This document shows, piece after piece, positions 1 to 8,129 of a stretch of 64,000 nucleotides of DNA. Location of the stretch: NCBI GenBank assembly GCA_025464005.1, contig JAODBO010000145.1, positions 1 to 64,000 on the forward strand, written 5' to 3'. Position numbers and translations under genes: made by a program. The DNA comes from Acidimicrobiaceae bacterium (GTDB lineage: Bacteria; Actinomycetota; Acidimicrobiia; Acidimicrobiales; Bog-793). The notes beneath the pieces are model-generated. The model searched no databases. It saw only the letters and a list, made by a program, of their open reading frames with translations, and was not told the origin of the DNA. Each line of letters opens with the position of its first letter. The stretch's first letter is position 1.

Positions 1-18
1 CTAGCCACTCCGGCGCGA

Positions 19-56
19 CCAGGCCCGTCGCCCCGAGAACGGGGCGACGGGCCTGG
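19..56 (-). terminator. Hairpin terminator after the phosphoesterase gene
   Basis: A perfect 16-bp stem (CCAGGCCCGTCGCCCC and its complement) encloses a 6-nt loop. It begins 30 nt past the stop codon of the minus-strand phosphoesterase gene. No T-run follows on either strand, so it would be a strong but non-canonical terminator or an mRNA 3'-end protector. It could serve a convergent gene outside the window as well. Confidence 0.6.
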
Positions 57-85
57 CGCTCGCTTCGGCTGCTGGCTACTGCTGG

Positions 86-1837
86 CTACTGCTGGACAGG
101 CTCACCGGTGGTCGCGTCGAGGAAGAGCTTCGACGCCGACGGCGCGTCGAAGTCGAACATCGGCAGGATCGAGCCCGCCGTCGTGTCCGCCGCACCGTTT
201 CCGAGGGCGCCGGTGTTCCAGTTGAACTCGATGAAGTTCACGACCGAGCTCTGGTCGGTGATCGAGCTGCTCACGTAGTCCTTCTTCGCGTAGGGCGAGA
301 TGACGAGGAACGGGAGCCGCGGCCCGAGCCCGCACTTGCCCTGCTCCGGGGTTCCCGCGGTGGTCCGGGGCACGGCCGCGGTGTTGGTGCCACAGGTCCC
401 GGTCCCGGTCAGTGCGTCGATCGGGCTCTGCGACTGCGTGAGCACCGGGCTCGCGACGTGGTCGTACCAGCCGTCGGAGTCGTCGTAGCTGATGACGACC
501 GCCGTCGAGCGCCACGACGGGAGGCTCTCCAGGTGGTTGATCGTCCCGGTGAGCCACGCCTGCTCGTCGAGCGGGTCCGAGTAGCCCGCGTGGCCGTCCT
601 GGTAGGCAGGGGCCTTCAGGTACGAGACCGCCGGCATGTTGCCCTGGTTGGCCGCGGCCCAGAAGTCCGCTATGTCGTACTGGTGGTTGGCCTGGTCCTG
701 GTGGCCGATCATGGCCACCGACGTCGGCGGGAGGTGCTGGGGGTTCGCCGTCGAGGCGTAGTACTCGAACGGCTCGTGATGCGGGCTGTAGTCACTAACC
801 GTCGCGCCACCGAGGTTCTTGTGGCTCTCGGCGCAGATCTGGGCCGTCGTTGGAGGCGTCGTGCCCTGACCCGGCACGTAGCCATTGTCGAAGCCGCCCT
901 GGAACCATCCCCAGGTCAGGTTCTTCGCGTCGAGCGCGGTGCCGATGTTCGGGCCGCCCATCTGGATCGTCGACGCGGGCGTGTTCTTGTCCTGGAGGTA
1001 GGAGCACACGTCGTAGTACGGGTCCGCGTCGCTGTAGTCGGTGCCGGCTCCGGCGGTCGTCTGTGCCCCGACGGTCGTCAACGTGGTCGGGTCGAACGTC
1101 GTGGTCGAGCTCGGCGCGCTACAGGCGGAGTCGTTGATCGTCGCCGACGACGGGCCGCATATCGCCCCGTAGGTGTTGGCGGCCGTCACGTTGAGCGCGC
1201 CCGGGGTCGACGGCCCGTACGTCGTGCCGTAGGAGTTGTCGCTCATCGCGAAGTGCTGCGCGTAGTTCCACATAGCGGTGACGGTGTTGCCGTCGTAGTA
1301 GTCCATCACCGCGTAGTTCGAGCTGGCGTTGCCAGGGACCGGCTCATTGAGCCCGGCGAGGCACTGGGCGAGTGTCGCCCCCTTGCCGGTGTGTGCCACC
1401 ACCTGGTCCATTGCGCCTGCGTCGACCGCCAACTGCTCGTCGGTGTAGCCGTGATCCTGGTCGCACGTCAACGCGTCGGAACGGTCGAGACGCGCCGGGT
1501 TCGAGGCGTTGGTGTTCGCGTTCAGCAGCGCACTCGTCAGCCCGTTGACGTCGGGCGTGCTCTTTGCCGCCGTGAACTGCGGCTCGCCGGTCGGATTCGC
1601 AGCGACCGGGTAGGTGGCGAAGTAGTGGTCGAACGAGACGTTCTCGTCGAAGATGACGACGAGGTGCTTGATCGGTGTAGCGGTCTGCAGGTGGCCGACG
1701 TCGTGCGCGCGGCTCACCGACAGGGTCGGCCCCGACCGGCCGGCCGAGGCTGTCCCTGCGGTCGCGAGCGTCGCGCTCGCTGCGCCGATAGCTGCCAGGG
1801 CGACGAGCGTCGAAGCTCGCTTCCGATATGCCTGCAC
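86..1837 (-). CDS. Secreted phosphoesterase-family hydrolase (phospholipase C / acid phosphatase type)
   Basis: Likely hydrolyses phosphate esters (phospholipid head groups or phosphomonoesters) outside the cytoplasm. The N-terminus has a signal peptide: a basic start (MQAYRKR), a hydrophobic Ala-rich core and an Ala-x-Ala site near residue 32. The mature part opens with the phosphoesterase-family (PF04185) metal-site block HLVVIFDENVSFDHYFATYP-like around residue 58. Later come PHHEPFEYY and the second metal-site block YDDSDGWYDH. Length (583 aa) fits the family. The GTG start is chosen because AGAGGGG lies 6 nt upstream. The gene is monocistronic and followed by a strong hairpin. A short in-phase repeat GCTGGCTACT x2 spans the stop codon region. 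The exact substrate cannot be told from sequence. Confidence 0.85.
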   Translation of the reverse strand: MQAYRKRASTLVALAAIGAASATLATAGTASAGRSGPTLSVSRAHDVGHLQTATPIKHLVVIFDENVSFDHYFATYPVAANPTGEPQFTAAKSTPDVNGLTSALLNANTNASNPARLDRSDALTCDQDHGYTDEQLAVDAGAMDQVVAHTGKGATLAQCLAGLNEPVPGNASSNYAVMDYYDGNTVTAMWNYAQHFAMSDNSYGTTYGPSTPGALNVTAANTYGAICGPSSATINDSACSAPSSTTTFDPTTLTTVGAQTTAGAGTDYSDADPYYDVCSYLQDKNTPASTIQMGGPNIGTALDAKNLTWGWFQGGFDNGYVPGQGTTPPTTAQICAESHKNLGGATVSDYSPHHEPFEYYASTANPQHLPPTSVAMIGHQDQANHQYDIADFWAAANQGNMPAVSYLKAPAYQDGHAGYSDPLDEQAWLTGTINHLESLPSWRSTAVVISYDDSDGWYDHVASPVLTQSQSPIDALTGTGTCGTNTAAVPRTTAGTPEQGKCGLGPRLPFLVISPYAKKDYVSSSITDQSSVVNFIEFNWNTGALGNGAADTTAGSILPMFDFDAPSASKLFLDATTGEPVQQ

Positions 1838-2062
1838 AGGCGTCCCCTCTCATCGTTGGGATGACTGCCCGCCGGATTGCCCGGGGGGAGGCGTCCGCCG
1901 GCTCGGAGAGTGAGCGCGCGGGCTGCCAAGCACACGATGGAGCACGCGAGTTACGTGTCGGACACCGGCGGCCGATGTGGGCGGGACGGAAGCTGAATTG
2001 TCTGTGACCGGACCGTGCCAGGCCCAGCGATGGTCCGCGGGCAGTCCCCGAGGCGCTGTCGC

Positions 2063-2362
2063 TCAGGCGTCCTTGGCCTCGTTCCGCTCGCCGACGAGGC
2101 GGTCGAGCGCTCGGTGGAGCAGGTCCCACACACCGAGCTCGCGTCTCGGGAAGTCGCGCACCTCGGTCTCGAGGGTTACGCCCGCCCACGGGTTGTACGG
2201 CGGTGGGTCATAGAGCTCGACCTTGTAGTTGCCCACCTCGTGGGTGCCGCTGTGATCGTTGCGGATCACCGCCCTCGCGATATCGGTGTGCGGACGCTGC
2301 TTCTCCTGGGGGTCGTCAGGGTCGACCTGGTCAGGCCAGCGCTCGATCTTCACGATGATCAT
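2063..2362 (-). CDS. Conserved small hypothetical protein
   Basis: A 99-aa soluble protein starting MIIVKIERWP and containing GNYKVELYDPPP and a C-terminal FPRRELGVWDLLHRALDRLVG segment. It resembles a widespread family of about 90-100-aa proteins of unknown function that share a 'KIE-W' start, a 'GNY' core and a 'FPR...WDLL..AL' tail. No signal peptide, membrane segment or catalytic motif is visible. It stands alone between the phosphoesterase and HAD genes. About 225 bp upstream of the phosphoesterase and 138 bp upstream of the HAD gene flank it without other recognisable features. Function unknown. Confidence 0.7.
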   Translation of the reverse strand: MIIVKIERWPDQVDPDDPQEKQRPHTDIARAVIRNDHSGTHEVGNYKVELYDPPPYNPWAGVTLETEVRDFPRRELGVWDLLHRALDRLVGERNEAKDA

Positions 2363-2500
2363 CTACTCGTCTCCCACGTCTAGCGTTCGCCGGGCCCGGG
2401 ACCGAGCATGCCCCATATTGGACCAGCCGTGCGGTCCCGATCCGCCACGAGCGCACCGCGCGGCGTTCGGGCAGATATCTCGCCGGACGAAGGCGCGCTG

Positions 2501-3154
2501 CTAGGTGCCCGAAAGTGCCGCGTGCAGCTCCTCGACGCTGGCCACGACGCGCAAGGCCCCTGCTTTGGCCAGCTCGCCCGGAGCGGCGTAGCCCCAGGCG
2601 ACCCCGAGACAGTCCACGCCGTTCGCCGCGGCGCCGAGCACGTCGTGCTCCCGGTCCCCGACCATCACGGCTAATTCGGACGATCCACCCGGAAGCGCTC
2701 GCAGCGCGTCACCGACGATCTCGGTCTTGCCGGCCCGTTGGCCGCCGAGATCGGCACCGCACACTGCGACGAAGTGACGCCGGATCCCGAAGTGCTCGAG
2801 GATCTGCTCGGCGAACACCGTCGGCTTCGAGGTCGCCAACGCGATCGGGGTGCCTGCTCCGTCGAGCCCTTCCAACATCTCCGCGATCCCCGGGAACAGC
2901 GAGTTGTCGAACATCCCGCGTGCTGTGAAGTACTCGCGGTACGCGCGCATCGCTCGCTCGGTGCCCGGCTCGTCGAGGCCGAGGACGCCGCGGAACGACT
3001 CCTGCATCGGGGGCCCGACGAAGCGGCGCAGCTGCTCGGCGCCGGGCGAGAGGAGACCGATGACTTCAAGAGCGTGCTCGACCGACGCCACGATCCCCGG
3101 TGCGGAGTCGGTGAGCGTTCCGTCCAGGTCGAAAAGGACCGCCGAAGGTGTCAT
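2501..3154 (-). CDS. HAD-superfamily phosphatase, phosphoglycolate phosphatase-like
   Basis: A cytosolic Mg2+-dependent phosphohydrolase of the Gph/PpaX type. HAD motif I is LFDLDGTLTD at residues 8-17, with both catalytic aspartates. A four-helix cap follows (about 25-85), then motif II ALATSKP (about 107), and a motif III/IV region ending VMVGDREHDVLGAAANG near residue 165. 217 aa is normal for the subgroup. Physiological substrates of this subgroup are 2-phosphoglycolate or pyrophosphate, and sequence alone does not decide between them. The start ATG lies 82 bp from a divergent gene, and the shared promoter region contains a perfect 20-bp palindrome. Confidence 0.85.
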   Translation of the reverse strand: MTPSAVLFDLDGTLTDSAPGIVASVEHALEVIGLLSPGAEQLRRFVGPPMQESFRGVLGLDEPGTERAMRAYREYFTARGMFDNSLFPGIAEMLEGLDGAGTPIALATSKPTVFAEQILEHFGIRRHFVAVCGADLGGQRAGKTEIVGDALRALPGGSSELAVMVGDREHDVLGAAANGVDCLGVAWGYAAPGELAKAGALRVVASVEELHAALSGT

Positions 3155-3208
3155 CGCCCGGAGAGACTAGCGACGTCCCCCGACGGCTCGGCATGCCGCA
3201 TGGCGGCG

Positions 3209-3228
3209 CGCTACGACTAGTCGTAGCG
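3209..3228. promoter_or_regulatory. Perfect 20-bp palindrome in a divergent promoter region
   Basis: CGCTACGACTAGTCGTAGCG is identical to its reverse complement over all 20 bases. It lies in the 81-bp gap between the HAD phosphatase (minus strand) and the small membrane protein (plus strand), ending 7 nt before the GTG at 3236. Placement and symmetry suggest a dimeric regulator's operator. I do not recognise the motif. Confidence 0.45.
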
Positions 3229-3235
3229 TCGTGGC

Positions 3236-3616
3236 GTGAGGAGTATGTGGCTCTCGCCCAGGGCTTTGGGCCTCCATGTGGCGTTGCTCGTCTGCGTGCC
3301 GGGCTTTTTGTGGCTCGGTTGGTGGCAGCTCCACCGGGCCCTGGCCGGAAATGGCCTGAGCTGGGCCTATACCTTCGAGTGGCCATTCTTCTGTGTCTAC
3401 GCCGCGTTCATGTGGTGGAAGCTCGTCCACGACGTCGGAGCCGATCGCGCCGAGCGGGACGCGTCTCGATCCGCGGCGACGAACGGACCCACCGAGGATG
3501 CCGCCACGCCAACGCCGCCCGACGCAGCGGGCGGCGATGCCTACGACGAAGAGCTCTCGGCCTACAACCGTTACCTGACGGCACTGAACGACACCGGTGA
3601 GCGCAAGCACTGGTGA
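3236..3616 (+). CDS. Small actinobacterial membrane protein, conserved
   Basis: A 126-aa protein with two predicted transmembrane helices (about 10-30 and 45-62), the second containing the segment SWAYTFEWPFFCVYAAFMWW. A polar, Ala/Pro-rich linker follows, with a short conserved-looking tail, YNRYLTALN. Actinobacterial proteins of this layout are common and uncharacterised. The GTG at 3236 or the ATG at 3245 could be the start, and neither has a clear ribosome binding site. A possible -10 box (TAGCGT) six bases before the GTG would fit a leaderless mRNA. It is divergent from the HAD gene across the 20-bp palindrome. Function unknown. Confidence 0.7.
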   Translation: MRSMWLSPRALGLHVALLVCVPGFLWLGWWQLHRALAGNGLSWAYTFEWPFFCVYAAFMWWKLVHDVGADRAERDASRSAATNGPTEDAATPTPPDAAGGDAYDEELSAYNRYLTALNDTGERKHW

Positions 3617-3689
3617 CGGGTAGTGGGCCAGATCGAAGTCACTCAAGGCTGACGCCCCGGACCCGTCCCCTGCGCCTTACGACTGGCCT

Positions 3690-3945
3690 ATGGCGAAGCG
3701 GACAAGCAAACCCCAAGACCTTCAGGCAAACCTTGTGACCTGAACGAGCTGGCAGCGCGCGTCGCCCACGATGCGACGAACGAGAGCCCGACCGTACGAG
3801 GGCAAGGACCCTGCCGCCGTCGAGCTGGGCCGGCTCGGCGGTCAGATCAGAAGGGAGAAAGGGTCCGAGCAGACAGCTCACGCCGGAAGAACGTTCGAAA
3901 AGCGCTCGCAAAACAGCGTCCGCAAGCTGGAACGGATCACGTCGC
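3690..3945 (+). pseudogene. Frameshifted remnant of a small 'DPAAxxLGRxGG...LTPEERS' protein
   Basis: Reading across three frames recovers one small protein family. MAKRTSKPQDL is in frame 0 from 3690. DLNELAARVAHDATNES is in frame 2 from 3737. GKDPAAVELGRLGGQIRR is in frame 0 from about 3800, and QLTPEERSKSARKTASASW is in frame 1 from 3874. These blocks occur in the same order in small uncharacterised bacterial proteins that begin MAKR, continue with a '(D)xNxLA..I.D.AT' block and end LTPEERSE-ARKAA-ARW. At least three frame changes mean it cannot be expressed intact. Bases 3617-3689, between the membrane gene and this remnant, show nothing recognisable. Confidence 0.6.
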
Positions 3946-4281
3946 GTCGGCGAAGGGATCCGAGTCGTCCCTGGGGCCCCGGTTGGCGACGATGGCCTGC
4001 CGCAGCCAAGCAAGATCTGCGGTGGCGGTGTAATAGCGCCCGCGAGCAGCCCCGTGAGGCACCAACAGACTGGCGTCAGTGATCATCTTGAGGTGTCGGC
4101 TAGCGACCTGCTCCGTAATCTCGTCCTCGGCTTCGGCCAGGATCGCCCGATAGGTGCCGTTCCGAATCGCCGCGTCGTAGAGCGGCGCGATCGTTCGTTC
4201 GGGGAGCCGTTCCGATTGAACACGGTCCTTGAAACTGACTGCCTGGTGACGGCGGACCGACGCGCTACGTGCCTGTCGTCC
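3937..4281 (-). pseudogene. C-terminal remnant of a Fic/DOC-family protein
   Basis: The minus strand reads RLPERTIAPLYDAAIRNG, then EITEQVASRHLKMITDASLL, then VPHGAARGRYYTA, and ends at a TGA at 3937-3939. This matches the winged-helix tail common at the C-terminus of actinobacterial Fic-family AMP-transferase proteins. The Fic core (HPFxxGNGR) is missing. No ATG, GTG or TTG occurs in frame between the blocks and the upstream in-frame stop at 4282, so the fragment has no way to start. It abuts the stop codon of the methyltransferase-TPR gene and overlaps the plus-strand remnant by a few bases. Confidence 0.55.
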
Positions 4282-5976
4282 TCAGCCCGGTCGAACCTCG
4301 TTGTCGAGCTCGGCGCGGAGCTTTAGTGCCTGGTCCATCCCGGGCTCGAGTGACAGCGCCTCGTCGACCTCGACAAGCGCCGCCTCGCGGTCTCCGAGCA
4401 GCGCGTGGCACAGCGCGGCGTTGAACGCGACGAGCGGCTGCGGTCCCCGGATGGCCCGCGAGCGCGCCAGATAGACGAGCGCCTCCGCGTAACGGCCCGC
4501 CGGCGCCAGGAGGGCCGCGATGCCGAAGGCGACGTCGGTCTCGTCGTCGAGGGCGTAGTAGCGCTCCCAGACCTCGTCGAGCGCCCGCACGGTCTCCTCC
4601 ACCCCGCCGGGCTGTGCGTCGGCCAACTGTTTTGCGAGGGCGCCGTGGAGCGTGCGGAACAGGTATGCGTCGTAGCCGCCGACGCGTAGCAGCGCCAACA
4701 GGATCGCCAACGGAAGCTCGTCGAGCCCCTCACCGAGCGCGGGGCGCATCGTGAGGAAGAGGTCCTCCGGTCCTGCGTCGTCCACGGCGAGCGCGAAGCG
4801 ATGAGCGGTCGAGGACGCGCGGCCGGTGGCTCCGAGGAGGATCGCGGCGATGAGCAGTCCCGCGGGGAGCGCCGAGGGAAGGAGCATCGTCCCGCCACGG
4901 GCGCCCGCGAAGCGCCCGATCGCGTCCAAGTCGACCGGCAGCGAGAACGAGCCGCCGTGCACGCTGAGTCCGAGCACGGCGGCCGGGCGGAACGCCTCGG
5001 ACGGCACGCCGCCGTCTTCGCCCGGCTCTGGCGTCTCCCGGATCGTGCCGTCTTGATCACGGCGGTCGCCGTCGCGGTTCATCTCGGGCAGGCCGCCGGG
5101 GCGCTCACCGACGAGCAGCAGCAACCGGTCCCGGGAGAGCTCGCCGAGGTGCCGGACGCATCGCAGCGCCGGGGCCGGAAACAGGAAGCGCTCGGCCGCG
5201 TCTTCTTCGCCGCGCAGGCGCGCCAGGTCGTGGAGGAGCGTGTCGAGGTCGGCCTCCCCGTAGTGGTGCTCGCCGACGCGCTCTCGAGTCGTCGCCAGCC
5301 ACACCCGCCGCAGGAAATCGGGGGCGTCCGGGGCGAGATCGGGCTCGGTGGCGACGAGAGCGACGAGCTCCTCAAACAGCCGGCCCCTCTCCACGGCGAA
5401 CAGGTCCTGCGGGATCACGTCGAACAGGTAGTTCGCCACGGCTACGACCGGGTTCGCCACGTCGCCCGGGCGAAGGACGACCCCGGCCCGCTCGAGCCGC
5501 AGCTCGGCATCGCGCGTCGCGTCGAACGTCGCCAGATCGAGCCGGCCCGACTCGAACAACGGCGCCAGACGGGGGTGCGAGCGCCAGAAGTCGACGTTGG
5601 ACTCGGCCAGGTCGGTGAGGATGTAGACGACGTGAAAAGGAGCGACCGAGGCGACGTCGAGCGCTCGGAGGAAGTGGAACGAGAGCCGACCCGTACCGGA
5701 GCCGAGCTCGACGACGTACAGCGGCTCCGCAGGGTCGACAGGGCCGAACCTACCGTTCGCGCAGTCGGCGACGAATCCTTCGACGACCTGTGCGTACGCT
5801 CGAGCGACGAGTGGCCCGCTCGTGAGGGTGTGCGGCACGTCACCCGAGGACCACGCCTGGACTCCCGAGCGCCGGAAGTAGTCACCTTGCACCGACCACA
5901 GCCGCGAGCGCGAGAGGGGCCTGGCGGACTCGACGACGGTCCCCGTCGAAACGCTTGTCGCGGGGCCTCGATTCAC
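4282..5976 (-). CDS. SAM-dependent methyltransferase with C-terminal TPR region
   Basis: The N-terminal half carries a class I methyltransferase fold. DYFRRSGVQAW (about 32) is followed by a SAM-binding glycine motif, YVVELGSGTGRLSFHFLRAL (about 86-105), and by a post-I acidic residue region. A long central part contains no recognised domain. The last 130 residues look like tetratricopeptide helices (ALVYLARSRAIRG, VAFNAALCHALLGDREAAL, VDEALSLEPGMDQALKLRAEL), usually a protein-interaction surface. No signal peptide is seen. The substrate is unknown and the TPR half suggests a protein partner. The start is GTG. The gene is monocistronic and is followed directly by decayed sequence. Confidence 0.7.
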   Translation of the reverse strand: MNRGPATSVSTGTVVESARPLSRSRLWSVQGDYFRRSGVQAWSSGDVPHTLTSGPLVARAYAQVVEGFVADCANGRFGPVDPAEPLYVVELGSGTGRLSFHFLRALDVASVAPFHVVYILTDLAESNVDFWRSHPRLAPLFESGRLDLATFDATRDAELRLERAGVVLRPGDVANPVVAVANYLFDVIPQDLFAVERGRLFEELVALVATEPDLAPDAPDFLRRVWLATTRERVGEHHYGEADLDTLLHDLARLRGEEDAAERFLFPAPALRCVRHLGELSRDRLLLLVGERPGGLPEMNRDGDRRDQDGTIRETPEPGEDGGVPSEAFRPAAVLGLSVHGGSFSLPVDLDAIGRFAGARGGTMLLPSALPAGLLIAAILLGATGRASSTAHRFALAVDDAGPEDLFLTMRPALGEGLDELPLAILLALLRVGGYDAYLFRTLHGALAKQLADAQPGGVEETVRALDEVWERYYALDDETDVAFGIAALLAPAGRYAEALVYLARSRAIRGPQPLVAFNAALCHALLGDREAALVEVDEALSLEPGMDQALKLRAELDNEVRPG

Positions 5977-6020
5977 CGTGGCGAGACTATCGGTGGTTGC
6001 CGCACGGCGGCGGCGGCACT

Positions 6021-6431
6021 TCAGGGCTGGGGCGAGTCCGGCGTGTCGAGGTCGAGCGCGAGCGAGTTGATGCAGTACCGCAGTCCATTCGGCCCGGGCC
6101 CGTCGTCGAAGACATGTCCGAGGTGCGAGCCGCAGGCGCGACAGACGACCTCGCTGCGCGCCATGCCGTGGCTGCGGTCCTCCCGCACCTCCACTGCGCT
6201 CTCAACGGCGGGCTCGGTGAAGCTTGGCCAGCCCGAGCCCGAGTCGAACTTTGTGTCGGAGGAGAACAGCACGGCGCTACATGCAGCGCAGCGATACGTG
6301 CCGTCCTCGTGACTGTGGACGTACTTTCCGGTGAAGGGCCGCTCGGTCGCCGACCGACGCAACACCTCGTACTGCTCGGGGGTGAGCAGCTCCTGCCACT
6401 CCTTGTCCGTGCGCACTCGAGCCTCGTCCAT
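6021..6431 (-). CDS. msrB: Peptide-methionine (R)-S-oxide reductase
   Basis: Repairs the R epimer of methionine sulfoxide in oxidised proteins. Two zinc-binding CxxC pairs are present (YRCAACSAV and [14 protein letters not shown]). The substrate-pocket GSGWPSF and the catalytic cysteine block RYCINSLAL near the C-terminus are also in place. The ORF track begins at a GTG/ATG 30 nt further upstream. I prefer ATG 6431 because AAGGAG lies 6 nt before it, giving 136 aa, normal for MsrB. It is preceded by the protease gene with a gap of under 60 nt, so co-transcription is possible. No msrA is nearby. Confidence 0.9.
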   Translation of the reverse strand: MDEARVRTDKEWQELLTPEQYEVLRRSATERPFTGKYVHSHEDGTYRCAACSAVLFSSDTKFDSGSGWPSFTEPAVESAVEVREDRSHGMARSEVVCRACGSHLGHVFDDGPGPNGLRYCINSLALDLDTPDSPQP

Positions 6432-6488
6432 GTCCCTCTCCTTCTCGCCCTTCAGGAGCACCCTACGGTTCGGGATCGCCGGAGCTGG

Positions 6489-8015
6489 CTACTTCGGGAT
6501 GCCTCCAAGCGTGACGGTCGCGCTGTGGGTCGCCCCGCTCGTGTCGACGTAGCTCACCGAGATCTGGTTTCCCGGCTTCTGCGCGGCGACGACCTTCTGC
6601 AGTGCTGCGAAGGTCGTCGTGGTCGTCGAGTCGATCTTGGTGATCGTGTCCCCCGCGACGAGACCCGCCGCCTGAGCGGGACCGCCGATAGCGACGTCGG
6701 AGAGCCCTATGCCCGCTGGGGTCGTCCCCGCGCTCGTGCCGGTGCCTGTACCTGTGCTGCTACCGAAGCCCGACGATCCGAAAGCCGACGAGACCGACCC
6801 GTAGATCCCGAGGAAGGGGCTCTCCCCGAGGATGATGCCGTTCACCGCCTGGCCCTTCTCCATCTCCTGGGCGATCGTCCGAGCCTGGTTGATCGGGATC
6901 GCGAATCCGAGCGTGGCGCTCGTATCCGTGCCAGAGAGGGCGGCGGTGTCCATGCCGACGACTTGAGCGTGCGCATTGATCAATGGGCCGCCGGAGTCGC
7001 CCGGCTGGATGGGAGCGTCCGTCTCGATCAGGCCATGAAGCGTCTCGCTCACTGTGGCCGATGTCTGGTCGCCCGCGGTGATCGTCCGGCCGAGCGCCGA
7101 GACCATCCCGGTGACCGTCGTCGGCTGCCCACCGAGCCCTTGTGCATTGCCCATCGCGACGACCGAGTTGCCGACCGCGACCGACGAGGAGTTCCCGAGC
7201 GAGACGGTCGGGAGGGAGCCGGAGTAGCCCTCGATCTGCAGCAGGGCCACGTCCTTGGTCGGGTCGACGCCGATGACGCTCGCGGCGTAGGTCCCGGAGT
7301 GCCCCTGGATGCTCACGGTGATCTTCGTCGCGTTCTCGACGACGTGGTTGTTCGTCAACACCTCACCGCTCGAGGTGATGATCATGCCGGTACCCGCGGC
7401 CTGCTCCTGGCCTTGGGCCGCCGGGCTGGCGACGGTGGTGTTGATGTCCACGATGCCGGGCTGGACCGCCTTCGCGATAGCCGCCGTGGACTCCGAAGGC
7501 CCGGAGCTCGCCTGGGTCGACCTCCCGGGCGACGGGACCACGGGAACCGTCGTCGACGTGGGGCCGCTCCCGGAGCCGCTCCCGAAGGCGACGCCCAAGC
7601 CTGCGCCGAGGCCGCCCGCGAGCAGCGCGGCTACGGCCGCGACGGCGAGCACGTTCCTGCCACCGTGGTGAGGCTCGGGCGGTGGGGGTGGCACGTGACC
7701 GTAGTCACCCGGTCCACCGCCGCCCCAAGGCAACTCCGGTGGCGTGCCTCCGGACGAAGGACCACCCGGGGGATCGAGCAGGCCGTCCGTCGGGCCCGCG
7801 GAGCTCTGGGCGAAGGACGGCATCGACAACGGCATGGGGGACTCCCACGGCGCCGGGGGTGTCGGGACGTCCGGCGGCAGCGCCGGGCCGGCGACGACCG
7901 AAGGCACTGTCTCGGTCGTGGGCGCTGTCTCGGTGGTGGGAGTCCACGCTGCGGCTGGGTCGCGACCGTCACCGACGTCCGACCGGCCCGTCGTCTCGTT
8001 CTCTTCCTCGTCCAT
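6489..8015 (-). CDS. HtrA/DegP-like membrane-anchored serine protease with PDZ domain
   Basis: An S1C-family protease of the actinobacterial PepD/HtrA type, acting on misfolded proteins outside the membrane. Residues 1-110 are a Pro/Ser/Thr-rich cytoplasmic tail. One transmembrane helix follows (NVLAVAAVAALLAGGLGAGL, about 120-140), then a low-complexity linker and the trypsin-like domain. The triad is visible: His in TNNHVVENA, Asp in TKDVALLQI and Ser in QPGDSGGPLI. A C-terminal PDZ domain (GGPAQAAGLVAGDTITKID) completes it. The ATG start has GAGGTGAG upstream. The domain before the PDZ holds a Gly/Ser/Thr-rich insert (SSTGTGTGTSAGTT). About 114 bp separates it from the repeat protein gene. 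Confidence 0.88.
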   Translation of the reverse strand: MDEEENETTGRSDVGDGRDPAAAWTPTTETAPTTETVPSVVAGPALPPDVPTPPAPWESPMPLSMPSFAQSSAGPTDGLLDPPGGPSSGGTPPELPWGGGGPGDYGHVPPPPPEPHHGGRNVLAVAAVAALLAGGLGAGLGVAFGSGSGSGPTSTTVPVVPSPGRSTQASSGPSESTAAIAKAVQPGIVDINTTVASPAAQGQEQAAGTGMIITSSGEVLTNNHVVENATKITVSIQGHSGTYAASVIGVDPTKDVALLQIEGYSGSLPTVSLGNSSSVAVGNSVVAMGNAQGLGGQPTTVTGMVSALGRTITAGDQTSATVSETLHGLIETDAPIQPGDSGGPLINAHAQVVGMDTAALSGTDTSATLGFAIPINQARTIAQEMEKGQAVNGIILGESPFLGIYGSVSSAFGSSGFGSSTGTGTGTSAGTTPAGIGLSDVAIGGPAQAAGLVAGDTITKIDSTTTTTFAALQKVVAAQKPGNQISVSYVDTSGATHSATVTLGGIPK

Positions 8016-8129
8016 GATCTCACCTCAGTAGTGGGCCTTGGCGGCCCGGCAGGTCTCAGTACCTACAGGATGCCTTTGCCGTCTTCGACCAGCCTGAACC
8101 TCTCCTGAGAAATCCCTGTGAAAACGGCG

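Noticed and set aside
102-557. 151-aa minus-strand ORF inside the phosphoesterase gene, and similar nested ORFs throughout
   Set aside because: Same-strand alternative frames of supported genes, Arg/Pro-rich, without start signals.
458-1864. 468-aa plus-strand ORF across the phosphoesterase gene
   Set aside because: Arg/Val-rich composition with no domain; it is the antisense shadow of a clear secreted hydrolase in GC-rich DNA.
1955-1965. GTGTCGGACAC, an 11-bp odd-centred palindrome upstream of the phosphoesterase
   Set aside because: Short, no outer symmetry, and does not match a LexA or other box I know; such palindromes are expected by chance at this GC content.
5955-8108. 717-aa plus-strand ORF over msrB and the protease
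   Set aside because: Runs antisense to two well-supported genes and reads as low-complexity Arg/Gly/Asp.
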